Source: Actinobacteria bacterium casp-actino5 (GTDB lineage Bacteria > Actinomycetota > Acidimicrobiia > Acidimicrobiales > Ilumatobacteraceae). From it: a stretch of DNA of 64,000 nucleotides. Positions within the stretch are counted from its first letter, which is position 1, and every line of letters begins with the position of its first letter. The stretch covers positions 1 to 64,000 of the forward strand of contig LFFE01000017.1 of the NCBI GenBank assembly GCA_001510385.1. The letters run 5' to 3'. Positions 55,076 through 63,630 of the stretch are shown here, one piece after another. Below the pieces are notes generated by a model. The model made no database searches, was not told the DNA's origin, and saw only the letters and a list, made by a program, of their open reading frames with translations. Both the position numbers and the translations under genes were made by a program.

Positions 55076-56368
55076 TCATCGGCCACTGTGACGCAGCAAC
55101 ATCCGCCGAACAGCACCGACAACGTAAATCGATCCGGTCACAAGGATTGCATCCTCTGTTCCAGCCCGCCTCAACGCCTCCTCGCATGCCGCGATCGGAT
55201 CATCGATCACCAGCACCTCCAAGCATCCAGCAGCCCGAGCAGCAGCTCCGAGCACCGAAGCCTCGACACCACGCGGAGTCGGAGCGGTACACGCAATCAC
55301 AACGTCAAAATCGTCGGCCCGTAACGCGGAAATCATCTCGTCGGCATCCCGCAAGGTTCCGACCACGAGAATTCGTCGATCTTCAGGCTTAAAGTCGTCG
55401 AAATACACGCTGACAGAACAATCTGCACCGGGAGGATTATGAGCGCCATCGATGACGACAAGCGGTTGGACACCGACCACTTCAAACCTTCCTGGAATCT
55501 CAACCTCTCCAAATCCCTCCCGAACCACCTCATCGGCAAGCGGCGCCGCAAAGAACGTTTCAACAGCGCATACAGCAACCGAGGCGTTCTCGGCCTGATG
55601 CGCGCCATGGACCGGCAGGTACACGTCGCTGTACACCGTGGTCGGAGTACGAAGGTCGAGCAATCGACCACCCACTGCGAGCGTGTTATCCACTACGGCA
55701 AAATCTTCATCACGAACCAGCATTGACGCATGCGGCTCGTCAGCGAACACCTTGATCAAATTCGCATCGGTCTCCCCGACAATGACCGCACCATGTTCAG
55801 TGATAATGCCAGCCTTTTCCCGCGCAATATCGACGAGCGTTGGACCTGCAAATTCAGTGTGATCAAGCCCAATGTTCGTGATAACCGACACCGTTGCATC
55901 GACCACATTCGTCGCGTCCCATCTTCCAAGCAACCCGACCTCAATGACCATGACGTCAACGGCTACATCTGCAAACCAGCGAAAGGCGGCCGCAGTAATC
56001 GCCTCGAAGAAACTTGGCCGCACTCCAGTGATCACCTCTAACTGAGCGATTGCGGCAATCTGCTCAGCAAAATCTTCATCAGAGATTGGCTCGCCATTTC
56101 GCTGGATGCGCTCGTTAATACGCTCTAGGTGCGGGCTCGTATACGTCCCCACGGTGAGACCCGATGCCATCAGCAACCGAGTAATCATCTGAACAGTTGA
56201 ACCTTTGCCATTCGTCCCAGTGACGTGAATCACCGGCGCTGAATGCTGTGGGTCTCCCATCGCCGAGCACAAACGGCTAATGCGGTCGGTGGTTGGAGAA
56301 TCAATCCTTCCAGTCACGTCATACGACGTGTGGTCGTCAAGGTACCTCAGCGCATCATCAAGATTCAT
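55076..56368 (-). CDS. folC: Folylpolyglutamate synthase / dihydrofolate synthase
   Basis: 430 residues. The Mur-ligase ATP site is HVTGTNGKGSTVQMI (residues about 46-61), with GLDHTEFAGPTLVDIAREKAGI and VVIDGAHNPPGAD as further signatures. It adds glutamate to dihydropteroate or folates, retaining folate in the cell; the folate-using enzymes MetF, MetH and PanB are encoded 20 kb away. It lies 12 bases after clpX. In many actinobacteria valS separates clpX and folC; it is missing from this position here. Confidence 0.94.
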   Translation of the reverse strand: MNLDDALRYLDDHTSYDVTGRIDSPTTDRISRLCSAMGDPQHSAPVIHVTGTNGKGSTVQMITRLLMASGLTVGTYTSPHLERINERIQRNGEPISDEDFAEQIAAIAQLEVITGVRPSFFEAITAAAFRWFADVAVDVMVIEVGLLGRWDATNVVDATVSVITNIGLDHTEFAGPTLVDIAREKAGIITEHGAVIVGETDANLIKVFADEPHASMLVRDEDFAVVDNTLAVGGRLLDLRTPTTVYSDVYLPVHGAHQAENASVAVCAVETFFAAPLADEVVREGFGEVEIPGRFEVVGVQPLVVIDGAHNPPGADCSVSVYFDDFKPEDRRILVVGTLRDADEMISALRADDFDVVIACTAPTPRGVEASVLGAAARAAGCLEVLVIDDPIAACEEALRRAGTEDAILVTGSIYVVGAVRRMLLRHSGR

Positions 56369-56380
56369 CGGAGTTGACGA

Positions 56381-57661
56381 TCAGCTGGCAGCGCGCCGCT
56401 GGCGCGCCGCACCCTTGCGAGGAATCAGCGTTGGATTCACCCGCTCAAGCACCGTGTCAGCGTCAATAACGACCTTCGCTATGTCGCCACGACCCGGAAG
56501 ATCGAACATGGTATTCAGCAGCACTTCCTCAACGATGGAGCGCAACCCTCTCGCTCCGGTACCGCGCAAGAGCGCCTGATCGGCAATCACAGATAACCCA
56601 TCGTCGGTGAATTCAAGCTCGACATCTTCGAACTCGAAGACCTTCGTGAATTGGCGGACAAGTGAGTTTTTTGGTTCCGTGAGAATTGCCATGAGGGCGT
56701 CGCGGCTGAGAGAGCGAACCACACCAACCATCGGGAGGCGGCCAATGAACTCGGGAATCAGCCCAAACTTCACGAGGTCTTCAGGAAGAACCTGTGCAAA
56801 CAGTTCACCAGGATCCCGTTCTTGACGTGATCGAACCGTGCCGTGGAAGCCAACTCCCTGCTCACCAACTCGGCGCTCGATAATTTCTTCGAGGCCTGCG
56901 AACGCTCCACCAAGAATGAACAACACGTTTGTGGTGTCAATCTGAATGAACTCTTGATGCGGGTGCTTACGTCCGCCCTGCGGAGGAACCGAGGCTTGGG
57001 TCCCCTCAAGAATTTTCAATAGCGCCTGCTGAACACCTTCGCCAGAGACGTCTCGAGTGATCGACGGGTTTTCGCTCTTTCGTGCAACCTTGTCGATCTC
57101 ATCAATGTAGATGATCCCAGTTTCGGCACGCTTCGTGTCGAAATCGGCTGCCTGCAGCAATTTGAGCAAGATGTTCTCGACGTCTTCGCCGACGTAACCC
57201 GCCTCGGTGAGGGCTGTTGCATCAGCAACGGCAAAAGGCACATTCAACATTCGAGCCAACGTTTGCGCTAGGTGAGTCTTTCCGCATCCGGTCGGCCCCA
57301 GCAACAACACATTCGACTTCGTGAGTTCGACATCATCTCGTCGCCCTAAACCAGGAGCGGATTGCTGATACTGAACCCGCCGGTAATGGTTGTACACCGC
57401 AACCGACAAAATTTTCTTTGCGTGGTCCTGCCCAACGACATATTCATCGAGAAACTCTGAAATCTCACGAGGGCTCGGAGGGCTGTCAAAAGAAACCTCT
57501 GTCGATTCGCTGAGTTCTTCCTCAATGATCTCATTACACAGATCAATACACTCATCACAGATATAGACACCAGGTCCAGCGATGAGTTTCTTCACCTGCT
57601 TCTGCGACTTGCCGCAGAATGAACACTTCAGCAGTTCCCCGCTGTCACCAAATTTTGCCAT
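56381..57661 (-). CDS. clpX: ATP-dependent Clp protease ATP-binding subunit ClpX
   Basis: 426 residues. The N-terminal zinc finger has four cysteines (KCSFCGKSQ, then [10 protein letters not shown]). The AAA+ module shows [18 protein letters not shown] (Walker A), [13 protein letters not shown] (Walker B), the pore loop near GYVGED, and sensor 2 in [11 protein letters not shown]. The C-terminus is basic ([12 protein letters not shown]). ClpX unfolds ssrA-tagged and other substrates and feeds them into ClpP, encoded 42 bases upstream. Confidence 0.97.
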   Translation of the reverse strand: MAKFGDSGELLKCSFCGKSQKQVKKLIAGPGVYICDECIDLCNEIIEEELSESTEVSFDSPPSPREISEFLDEYVVGQDHAKKILSVAVYNHYRRVQYQQSAPGLGRRDDVELTKSNVLLLGPTGCGKTHLAQTLARMLNVPFAVADATALTEAGYVGEDVENILLKLLQAADFDTKRAETGIIYIDEIDKVARKSENPSITRDVSGEGVQQALLKILEGTQASVPPQGGRKHPHQEFIQIDTTNVLFILGGAFAGLEEIIERRVGEQGVGFHGTVRSRQERDPGELFAQVLPEDLVKFGLIPEFIGRLPMVGVVRSLSRDALMAILTEPKNSLVRQFTKVFEFEDVELEFTDDGLSVIADQALLRGTGARGLRSIVEEVLLNTMFDLPGRGDIAKVVIDADTVLERVNPTLIPRKGAARQRRAAS

Positions 57662-57703
57662 CGCTTCACCTCCTCATGCGCTCTCAATGCGCTGAGGTTT
57701 CCC

Positions 57704-58336
57704 TCAGCGTATTGCACCCGCCCGGTCAACGACCGAACGGGAAGAAATCACTTGGTCGATGATGCCATACTCGAGAGCCTCAGAGGCTTCCATTACGTAA
57801 TCTCGGTCGGTATCCGCATGAATGCGTTCACGTGGCTGTCCAGTGTGATCGGACAAAATTTCCTCAAGAATGTCTCGCATACGAAGAATCTCTTTCGCTG
57901 CAAGTTCAAGATCCGTGACCTGTCCATATCCGACTTGACCAAATGGTTGATGCAGCAACACACGACTGTGAGGCAACGCAAGGCGCTTGCCTTTTGTTCC
58001 AGCAGCCAGCAGCACCGCAGCTGCCGATGCAGCCTGACCTAGACAAATCGTTGCAATGTCGTTGCGGATGAATTGCATCGTGTCGTAGATCGCGAATAAT
58101 GACGTGATGTCGCCACCAGGTGAGTTGATGTAGATGTTGATGTCCTTGTCGGGGTTTTCTGACTCAAGGTGAATCAACTGAGCACAGATCAACGATGCAA
58201 TCTGGTCATCAACCGGCGTCTGCAAGAAAATGATGTTGTCTTTGAGCAGTCGGCTATAAAGGTCATACGCCCGTTCGCCCTTACTCGTTTGTTCGACAAC
58301 ATTTGGGACCAGATAGTTCTTTGCGTCGAGGTTCAT
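57704..58336 (-). CDS. clpP: ATP-dependent Clp protease proteolytic subunit
   Basis: 210 residues. The catalytic triad is visible as S104 ([14 protein letters not shown]), H129 ([11 protein letters not shown]) and the Asp in [11 protein letters not shown] near residue 178. [17 protein letters not shown] supplies the oxyanion strand. The start overlaps the trigger factor stop by four bases (ATGA). Only one clpP is found at this locus, whereas many actinobacteria have two tandem genes whose products form a mixed ring; a second copy elsewhere cannot be excluded. Confidence 0.96.
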   Translation of the reverse strand: MNLDAKNYLVPNVVEQTSKGERAYDLYSRLLKDNIIFLQTPVDDQIASLICAQLIHLESENPDKDINIYINSPGGDITSLFAIYDTMQFIRNDIATICLGQAASAAAVLLAAGTKGKRLALPHSRVLLHQPFGQVGYGQVTDLELAAKEILRMRDILEEILSDHTGQPRERIHADTDRDYVMEASEALEYGIIDQVISSRSVVDRAGAIR

Positions 58337-59700
58337 GAATCGTCTCCTTCTTCCTCTTCGATGTCTCCATCATGGTCGTGATCATGGTCACGACCTAGAA
58401 CTGTGTCTGCATCTAATTTCTTGCCGTTCGAATCAACAAACTCAATGTTGTGCAGCAACCAGTCGAAGGCCTTCGACTTCTTGACCGAGGCAGAGAGCTC
58501 ACTCACCGCTCCGTTTTGCTCGTATGCGCGCCGAACATTGTCGGAAGAATCATTGAACTGCATTGCAAGCCGGGTGTACTCGAGTTCAAGATCTTCGCCG
58601 TCGACGGTGATGTTCTCCGCGACCGCAATCGCCCGAAGGGCGAGGTCGGCCTTTACAGAGGTCACGGCCTGCTCACGGAAGTTTGAGATGAGATCTTCGG
58701 TGGATTGACCAGTTGCTGACATCCAGGCGCCTAGGTCCATGCCTTGAGCTTCAAATTGGCGAACCAGGTTTTGCAAGCGACCCTGGAGTTCTTGCTCCAC
58801 CATTGGTTCAGGGGCATCGACATCAACAAGTTCAACAAGCGCATCGGTGACCTTCTGGCCAAGTGTTTGGCGAACACCGTTGAGTTTGGACTCCGCGAGC
58901 TGTTCGCGAATCGACTCATGCCAACTCGCAACATCGGTGAACTCACCAATATTTTCCTCGACCCACTGGTCGTCGACATCAGGCAGCAAGAGGCTCTTCA
59001 CCGCCGTGACTTTGACAGTGAAGTCTGCCTCTTCTTCAGTTCCTTTTGGAATGCTTGAGAACGTGAGTTCGTCGCCTTCTTTTGCTCCGAGCAACTTGTC
59101 ATCGAAATCTTCGGTCACCCAACCCTGGCCCACTTCGTACGACCAGTCTTCAATGTTCAGCCCAGCAAGCTCTTCTCCATCACGGGTAGCAGCCATGTCA
59201 AGTGTGACGTAGTCGCCCGAGGCGACGGAACGATCAACATCTTCGAGTGAACCGTGGCCTTTCAGTTGAGCTGCGAGCGCAGATCCGAACGCTTCATCAT
59301 CAACATCAATCGGGTCGATATCGACACGCAAGCCACCGTAGCCAGGCACCGTAATCTCCGGCCGAACCTCACACTCAGCTTCAAATTCAACTACTCCTGC
59401 TTCTTCGCCACTCGTAATTTCGATGGACGGCGTCGCAATGAGATCGACGTCATGCTCCTGCACAGCTTTCGTCAGGTAGGAAGGAATCGAGTCACGGAGG
59501 GCTTGTTCGCGGGCAGGTCCGAGGCCGATCCGCGCCTCTAGGAGTTTCCGTGGCGCTTTACCATTCCGGAACCCTGGAAGCTTCACCTCCCGAGCAATTG
59601 CGCGAAAGGCCGATTCGATATCGGTCTCGAACTCCGCCTCGTCAATCTCGACGTAGACCTTGACTTTGTTGCCCTCGAGGGTCTCTACAGAACTCTTCAC
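58333..59700 (-). CDS. tig: Trigger factor, ribosome-associated chaperone
   Basis: 455 residues from GTG 59700. The ribosome-binding loop is [19 protein letters not shown], a PPIase (FKBP-like) domain occupies about 155-240 ([20 protein letters not shown], then the [21 protein letters not shown] split motif), and the helical chaperone arms follow. The last 20 residues form an unusual tail with alternating Asp/His ([10 protein letters not shown]) and an acidic run. It binds nascent chains at the ribosome exit and leads the tig-clpP-clpX unit. Confidence 0.95.
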   Translation of the reverse strand: MKSSVETLEGNKVKVYVEIDEAEFETDIESAFRAIAREVKLPGFRNGKAPRKLLEARIGLGPAREQALRDSIPSYLTKAVQEHDVDLIATPSIEITSGEEAGVVEFEAECEVRPEITVPGYGGLRVDIDPIDVDDEAFGSALAAQLKGHGSLEDVDRSVASGDYVTLDMAATRDGEELAGLNIEDWSYEVGQGWVTEDFDDKLLGAKEGDELTFSSIPKGTEEEADFTVKVTAVKSLLLPDVDDQWVEENIGEFTDVASWHESIREQLAESKLNGVRQTLGQKVTDALVELVDVDAPEPMVEQELQGRLQNLVRQFEAQGMDLGAWMSATGQSTEDLISNFREQAVTSVKADLALRAIAVAENITVDGEDLELEYTRLAMQFNDSSDNVRRAYEQNGAVSELSASVKKSKAFDWLLHNIEFVDSNGKKLDADTVLGRDHDHDHDGDIEEEEGDDS

Positions 59701-59782
59701 AGGCCGTGGAGTGTACCGGTCGTTACGCCGCCATGCCCGGTGGAACGTGCGGAACGCGCCTCATTTGGTGCACAATAGGGGT

Positions 59783-60070
59783 GTGCCGATTTGGAAGCCT
59801 CACTCGTTATCTCAGCCCCACGCCGATCAGGTCGATCTGAAACTCGGTGATCGAGTCCGCGCAACGGAAGAAATTGACCGTCCGGCACTCGGAGTTGTTC
59901 CTGAAGGAACCGAGGGACACATCTTGCTTGCAAACGGCTTTAACTGGCAGCGGTACCGCGTGCTGTTTGACAACGGCATTGAGATTGGCGATCTCGACCA
60001 CCGCCATCTTGCCCCAATCGGGCGTGCGGCCCGTCGTGCAGCTAAGCGCCGTTCAAAGCGCTCGTTCTAG
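59783..60070 (+). CDS. Small conserved-looking protein of unknown function
   Basis: 95 residues from GTG 59783. The body resembles a small beta-barrel or SH3-like domain (LKLGDRVRATEEIDRPALGVVPEGTEG split, then WQRYRVLFDNGIEIGDLDHRHLAPI), followed by a strongly basic C-terminus (GRAARRAAKRRSKRSF) that could bind nucleic acid. I do not recognise a named family. It diverges from tig across 82 bases and its stop overlaps the convergent lipoprotein gene by four bases. Confidence 0.65.
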   Translation: MPIWKPHSLSQPHADQVDLKLGDRVRATEEIDRPALGVVPEGTEGHILLANGFNWQRYRVLFDNGIEIGDLDHRHLAPIGRAARRAAKRRSKRSF

Positions 60071-61347
60071 CTACCCTGACTTTCATCGGCTTGGTCCTCG
60101 AATACGATCAGGCGCCCCTCATAGTCGGCGACCCACAATCGTCTCGTCACCGGATCATAGGAAATTCCAACCGGTCGGCCCCCGACACTGACTGTTTGAA
60201 GGATCTCCATATCTGACGTTCGGACCTTGCTGATGGTGCCGTCAAGGTAGTTCACGACGTACAGCGCTGTCTCATCATCTGAGACGGCCAAACTTCGGGT
60301 TTGACTCCCAGTGCGCACGGTACCAATAACGGAATCGGTCTCGAGATCTATAGAGCGAACGGTGTCCATCAAATGGTTAGAGGAAAGCAACGTCTTTCCA
60401 TCATCTGAGAGCACGATGTGGCGAGGAGTAATCCCAGAGCTCGTTAACGATGACTCGACTGTCAAGGTTTCAAGGTCAACCAGATCTATTCGCTCTGCGC
60501 CCATCACTGTCACATAGGCCTTCGATGAATCATTCGTGATGGCAACTCCGCGCGGATGACGACCAAGATCAACACGGCCAACTTCGATGAGGCGTTCGGT
60601 GTCAATCACTGACACATCGAAACCGCACCAATTCGCTACGACGAGTCGACGGCCATCTGGTGAGACCTGCAGAAACTTCGGCACTGCACCGGTTGGAACG
60701 ACGCCATCGATTTCAAAGGTATTGAGGTTGACGCGATAGACGAAGCTGTCTTCCCAATCACCCCGACCACACTCATCGTTTGCGTTCGACTGATACCGAT
60801 CACCATACATTTTGTAATTGCTGACCCACAGGTATTGGCCGTCAGGCGATACGGCGGCCTCGACGGGCGCGCCCCTCACCAACTGCGATTCTTCACTTAA
60901 CCCGAAATCTTGAAGATCAACCGAGTCGTCAATCTTCGCTACAACAACGCCGAATTGATCGAATACGAGCACATTGTGCCGGTACATCATGTTTTGAGCG
61001 AATGCGAGGCCACGCGGGCCCACCACAACACTCTTTGGCTTCAGGTCAGCATTGGTGACCTGGAAGAGCTCAACTAGCCATCGCTCGTCAGAGCGCAATC
61101 CATCATCTATCGGGCCAGGTGGCAACGACGTCGTCGAGGTAGTGGTCGGAGCAACGGTCGTTGTGACAAGGGCCTCGCCAGTCTCGGGCGCCGCGGTTGT
61201 CGATGACTCAGCGAAGATCTCCACCGAAGCTGGTGTCTCTCGAAGGTTGGTTTCAACTGCCCCATCGGATGAGCAACTAGCAATGACGACAATTGCGAAA
61301 CCAGCCGCCATCAGCGGTGACATTCGTCGCAACAAGGAATCAACCAT
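60067..61347 (-). CDS. YncE-like beta-propeller lipoprotein
   Basis: 426 residues from ATG 61347 (ATG 61323 possible). A signal peptide ends in lipobox VVIASCSSDG, then a Thr/Ser/Pro-rich linker of about 50 residues reaches the folded part. At least six repeats of the YVTN/40-residue propeller type follow, e.g. VSPDGRRLVVANWCGFDVSVID, AITNDSSKAYVTVMG, LAVSDDETALYVVNYLDGTIS. It should be anchored outside the cytoplasmic membrane. Function is unknown; binding of ligands or partner proteins is typical of such propellers. Divergent from tRNA-Pro. Confidence 0.87.
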   Translation of the reverse strand: MVDSLLRRMSPLMAAGFAIVVIASCSSDGAVETNLRETPASVEIFAESSTTAAPETGEALVTTTVAPTTTSTTSLPPGPIDDGLRSDERWLVELFQVTNADLKPKSVVVGPRGLAFAQNMMYRHNVLVFDQFGVVVAKIDDSVDLQDFGLSEESQLVRGAPVEAAVSPDGQYLWVSNYKMYGDRYQSNANDECGRGDWEDSFVYRVNLNTFEIDGVVPTGAVPKFLQVSPDGRRLVVANWCGFDVSVIDTERLIEVGRVDLGRHPRGVAITNDSSKAYVTVMGAERIDLVDLETLTVESSLTSSGITPRHIVLSDDGKTLLSSNHLMDTVRSIDLETDSVIGTVRTGSQTRSLAVSDDETALYVVNYLDGTISKVRTSDMEILQTVSVGGRPVGISYDPVTRRLWVADYEGRLIVFEDQADESQGS

Positions 61348-61388
61348 CGGCGATGAGCGTAACGGTTTGCAAGATACGCTGTTAGGTA

Positions 61389-61463
61389 CGGGAAGTGGCG
61401 CAGCTTGGCTAGCGCACCTGCTTTGGGAGCAGGGGGTCGCGGGTTCGAATCCCGCCTTCCCGA
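61389..61463 (+). tRNA. tRNA-Pro (anticodon UGG)
   Basis: A complete 75-base cloverleaf: acceptor arms CGGGAAG/CTTCCCG with discriminator A, D stem GCGC/GCGC, anticodon stem CCTGC/GCAGG around loop TTTGGGA giving anticodon TGG, and T arm GCGGG-TTCGAAT-CCCGC. The 3' CCA is not encoded. The gene lies 41 bases from the divergent lipoprotein start and ends one base before the stop codon of the convergent metallohydrolase gene; no terminator is seen after it. Confidence 0.96.
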
Positions 61464-61464
61464 C

Positions 61465-61935
61465 TCAGGCGAGGTCAATGACCCGCTGCAGTGGCCCAGC
61501 GGAGGGCTCTCGCCACGAGCGAGGAGCGATATCCAGGCCCATCGACGCAAACGAGTCACTGAGCCAAGTGGCCGGCTGAGACCCAAATATCGCCAATACG
61601 ACATCAATCTCGGCTCGTCGAAATACCGGACCGTGACCAGACGTAACGCCCGCCAGCACATGGGCCGCCTCATGAGCGAAGGTCAACGGTGTGCACTGCA
61701 GCTGCGCGAGTCGAATCCGATGTTGACCATCATCGCCCTGTCGCGTTGTCGATGAAACTGCGTCAGTTCGGGCGCGCTCGACAACAATTTGTCCTTCAGG
61801 CCACCATGACGACGACTGCAACGCATTTCGGAGCCACAACAACTCGTCGAACTCAACCACTGAGTCATAGGAGGTTCCACCAAAGGCTGCTTCCTCAGCC
61901 GCGTAGACGGCCTCTCGACCGTGGTCGGCAGTCAT
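61465..61935 (-). CDS. Putative zinc metallohydrolase (TIGR04338-like, HExxH)
   Basis: 156 residues. The active-site helix TFAHEAAHVLAG contains HEAAH, and SGHGPVFRRAEIDVV provides a third His some ten residues later, the spacing of SprT-like/minigluzincin proteases. Overall it matches the actinobacterial TIGR04338 putative metallohydrolases. There is no signal peptide. The start overlaps the stop of the DUF2786 gene by four bases (ATGA), and the two occur together in other actinobacteria as far as I recall. The biological role is not known. Confidence 0.8.
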   Translation of the reverse strand: MTADHGREAVYAAEEAAFGGTSYDSVVEFDELLWLRNALQSSSWWPEGQIVVERARTDAVSSTTRQGDDGQHRIRLAQLQCTPLTFAHEAAHVLAGVTSGHGPVFRRAEIDVVLAIFGSQPATWLSDSFASMGLDIAPRSWREPSAGPLQRVIDLA

Positions 61936-62708
61936 CTACCGCTCCCGATTGCTCTCTGCTCGCCGACTGAGGTGCGGCCAATATCTGCATCCCGAGCAGC
62001 CTGACGACCTGCTGATGCTCCATCTGCAAGCACTGGTGATGGGACCGATGCGGAGCGGATTGGCCCAAGTCGCTGCAAGGCGAATTCATGCACACGCTCA
62101 CGCTGCTGACGCAACATCGGCAATACCGAATGCGGATTATCGTGTTCATCAACAATCACGCGCTGCATTTCTCTCAGCATCTCCCCAACTCGTTCTGCAA
62201 ATCCGAACATAAACGCACGCCGAAACCGCTGAGTGGCCGCTGCCGTCGCTCGTCGTTGCCGCGAGGCCATCACTGCCATCTGCTGATGCAACGAGTGAAA
62301 CAATGACATCACCGCATTCACTTCTCGCTGCGGACCGCTGACCTGAGCTGTTGTCCCATCGGGGCCGGTCGTAAATGTCGCGAGGCAGCCCATCGATTCA
62401 GCGACCTCAGAGAGCAAGAGAAATCGTGCTCGCACGTATGCCCCACGACCAATGAGGTGCTCGTGAACGACAAAGTCATCAGGATCAGTTGACCGCAAGG
62501 CTCCGGGGCTCAGCCGATAGCGCGCGATCAACTCTGCCGCTTTTCGCGAGAACGCATCCGATTCATCTTCGTTCGCCGTACGTTCCGCGACCGCGAGAAG
62601 TTTTTGCACGCGCCGAGTGACTTCGTCGAGGGCATCACCGGCAACCGAGTGTTCTCCGTCGTTCAGGTGCGTCTCTCCAGCACGCGCGTCATACAAGCAA
62701 ATCCTCAA
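61932..62708 (-). CDS. DUF2786 domain protein
   Basis: About 258 residues if started at TTG 62708; no ATG or GTG lies before the domain, so the exact start is uncertain. The DUF2786 helical pair is at about 30-75 (RRVQKLLAVAERTANEDESDAFSRKAAEL split, then IARYRLSP). The central part is Arg/Ala-rich and helical (AVMASRQRRATAAATQRFRRAF), and the C-terminus is polar. DUF2786 has no firm function; it is found in phage, toxin and housekeeping contexts. It overlaps the alpha/beta hydrolase by up to 20 bases and the metallohydrolase by four, so the three are a coupled unit. Confidence 0.78.
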   Translation of the reverse strand: MRICLYDARAGETHLNDGEHSVAGDALDEVTRRVQKLLAVAERTANEDESDAFSRKAAELIARYRLSPGALRSTDPDDFVVHEHLIGRGAYVRARFLLLSEVAESMGCLATFTTGPDGTTAQVSGPQREVNAVMSLFHSLHQQMAVMASRQRRATAAATQRFRRAFMFGFAERVGEMLREMQRVIVDEHDNPHSVLPMLRQQRERVHEFALQRLGPIRSASVPSPVLADGASAGRQAARDADIGRTSVGEQRAIGSGR

Positions 62709-63399
62709 GTATCTCCATCAACTCAGACGGAGCAGTGATATGGGGACTATGGCTCGCATCAATCTCTCGATACGTCCAGTCAGGTGAGTCTCTCGCATCT
62801 GCTGCGAATCGGCCGAACATATCACCCGGTCCAATTTTGAGACAGTAGACGTATGCCTTTGGAAATGTGATCTGAGACACACCGAACGGGCATGGTTCAG
62901 TAAATGTGCCGAGTGGCTGCTCGACACGTCGAGAGGCAATCCACTCCAAGTCGGCATCGTCAGTATCTGGAGGCAGCGGGTTCGAGGGAACAAGCCATGA
63001 CGTCGAGCCGCTTTCTGCAACCCGCCGCATGAGCGCTCCTCTCACGTGAGGATCAGCGGTATCGAGCATCGACTGCTCGCGTTCCGGTACGACTGCGTCA
63101 AGGTAAATGATCTGACGAACACGGTCGCCGATAGATGCCAAAGCCCCAGTGGCGACCATCCCTCCGTAACTGTGAGCGAGCAGAACCGCATCGGAATGGT
63201 CTTCAGTCTCCATGTGCTGCACGAGATCCGCTATGTGTGTACTGAGGTTGACGTGTTCGCCAGTCAGATGTTGGCGTTCGCCAATGCCAGTCCACGTCGG
63301 AGTGAACAGCTCATGGCCAGCTGCTGCCATCAATGGGTGCATCTTCTTCCAAGCCCAGCCTGCTGACCATGCGCCATGGGCTACCACAAATCTCGCCAT
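62689..63399 (-). CDS. Alpha/beta hydrolase (EstC-like)
   Basis: 236 residues from ATG 63399; in-frame sequence upstream is unconserved. The oxyanion motif VVAHGAWSAGWAWKKM, elbow LLAHSYGGMVATGAL and catalytic His in DASHSPHITAP match the same esterase subfamily and length as the gene at 17077-17787, making the two distant paralogues. Substrate unknown. It leads the three-gene unit with the DUF2786 and metallohydrolase genes and diverges from tRNA-Gly. Confidence 0.88.
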   Translation of the reverse strand: MARFVVAHGAWSAGWAWKKMHPLMAAAGHELFTPTWTGIGERQHLTGEHVNLSTHIADLVQHMETEDHSDAVLLAHSYGGMVATGALASIGDRVRQIIYLDAVVPEREQSMLDTADPHVRGALMRRVAESGSTSWLVPSNPLPPDTDDADLEWIASRRVEQPLGTFTEPCPFGVSQITFPKAYVYCLKIGPGDMFGRFAADARDSPDWTYREIDASHSPHITAPSELMEILEDLLV

Positions 63400-63485
63400 C
63401 ACAGGATTCTCGCACGCCGGGCCATGAATCGGAAGCACCGGTTGTGCGGTTCCACGCCAACTCTGAGATATCATCGGAGTCCTCG

Positions 63486-63560
<75 letters not shown>

Positions 63561-63566
63561 CCGAAA

Positions 63567-63594
63567 GAGCCCGGGCCTCGGCCCGGGCTCTTTA
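63567..63594. terminator. Rho-independent terminator between tRNA-Gly and the rhodopsin gene
   Basis: A perfect 12-base inverted repeat, AGAGCCCGGGCC / GGCCCGGGCTCT, with two bases between (effective loop four to six), followed by a T run on the plus strand. On the minus strand the run is AAs then Ts, so it can also stop transcription from the rhodopsin gene, which ends at 63631. It is the only strong terminator I found in the window. Confidence 0.9.
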
Positions 63595-63630
63595 CAGTTT
63601 TCACATCTTTGTTGCCGCAGCGACCAAGTT

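Noticed and set aside
61389-61463. tRNA-Pro as an integration site of a mobile element
   Set aside because: No integrase and no repeated copy of the tRNA 3' end are found in the window.
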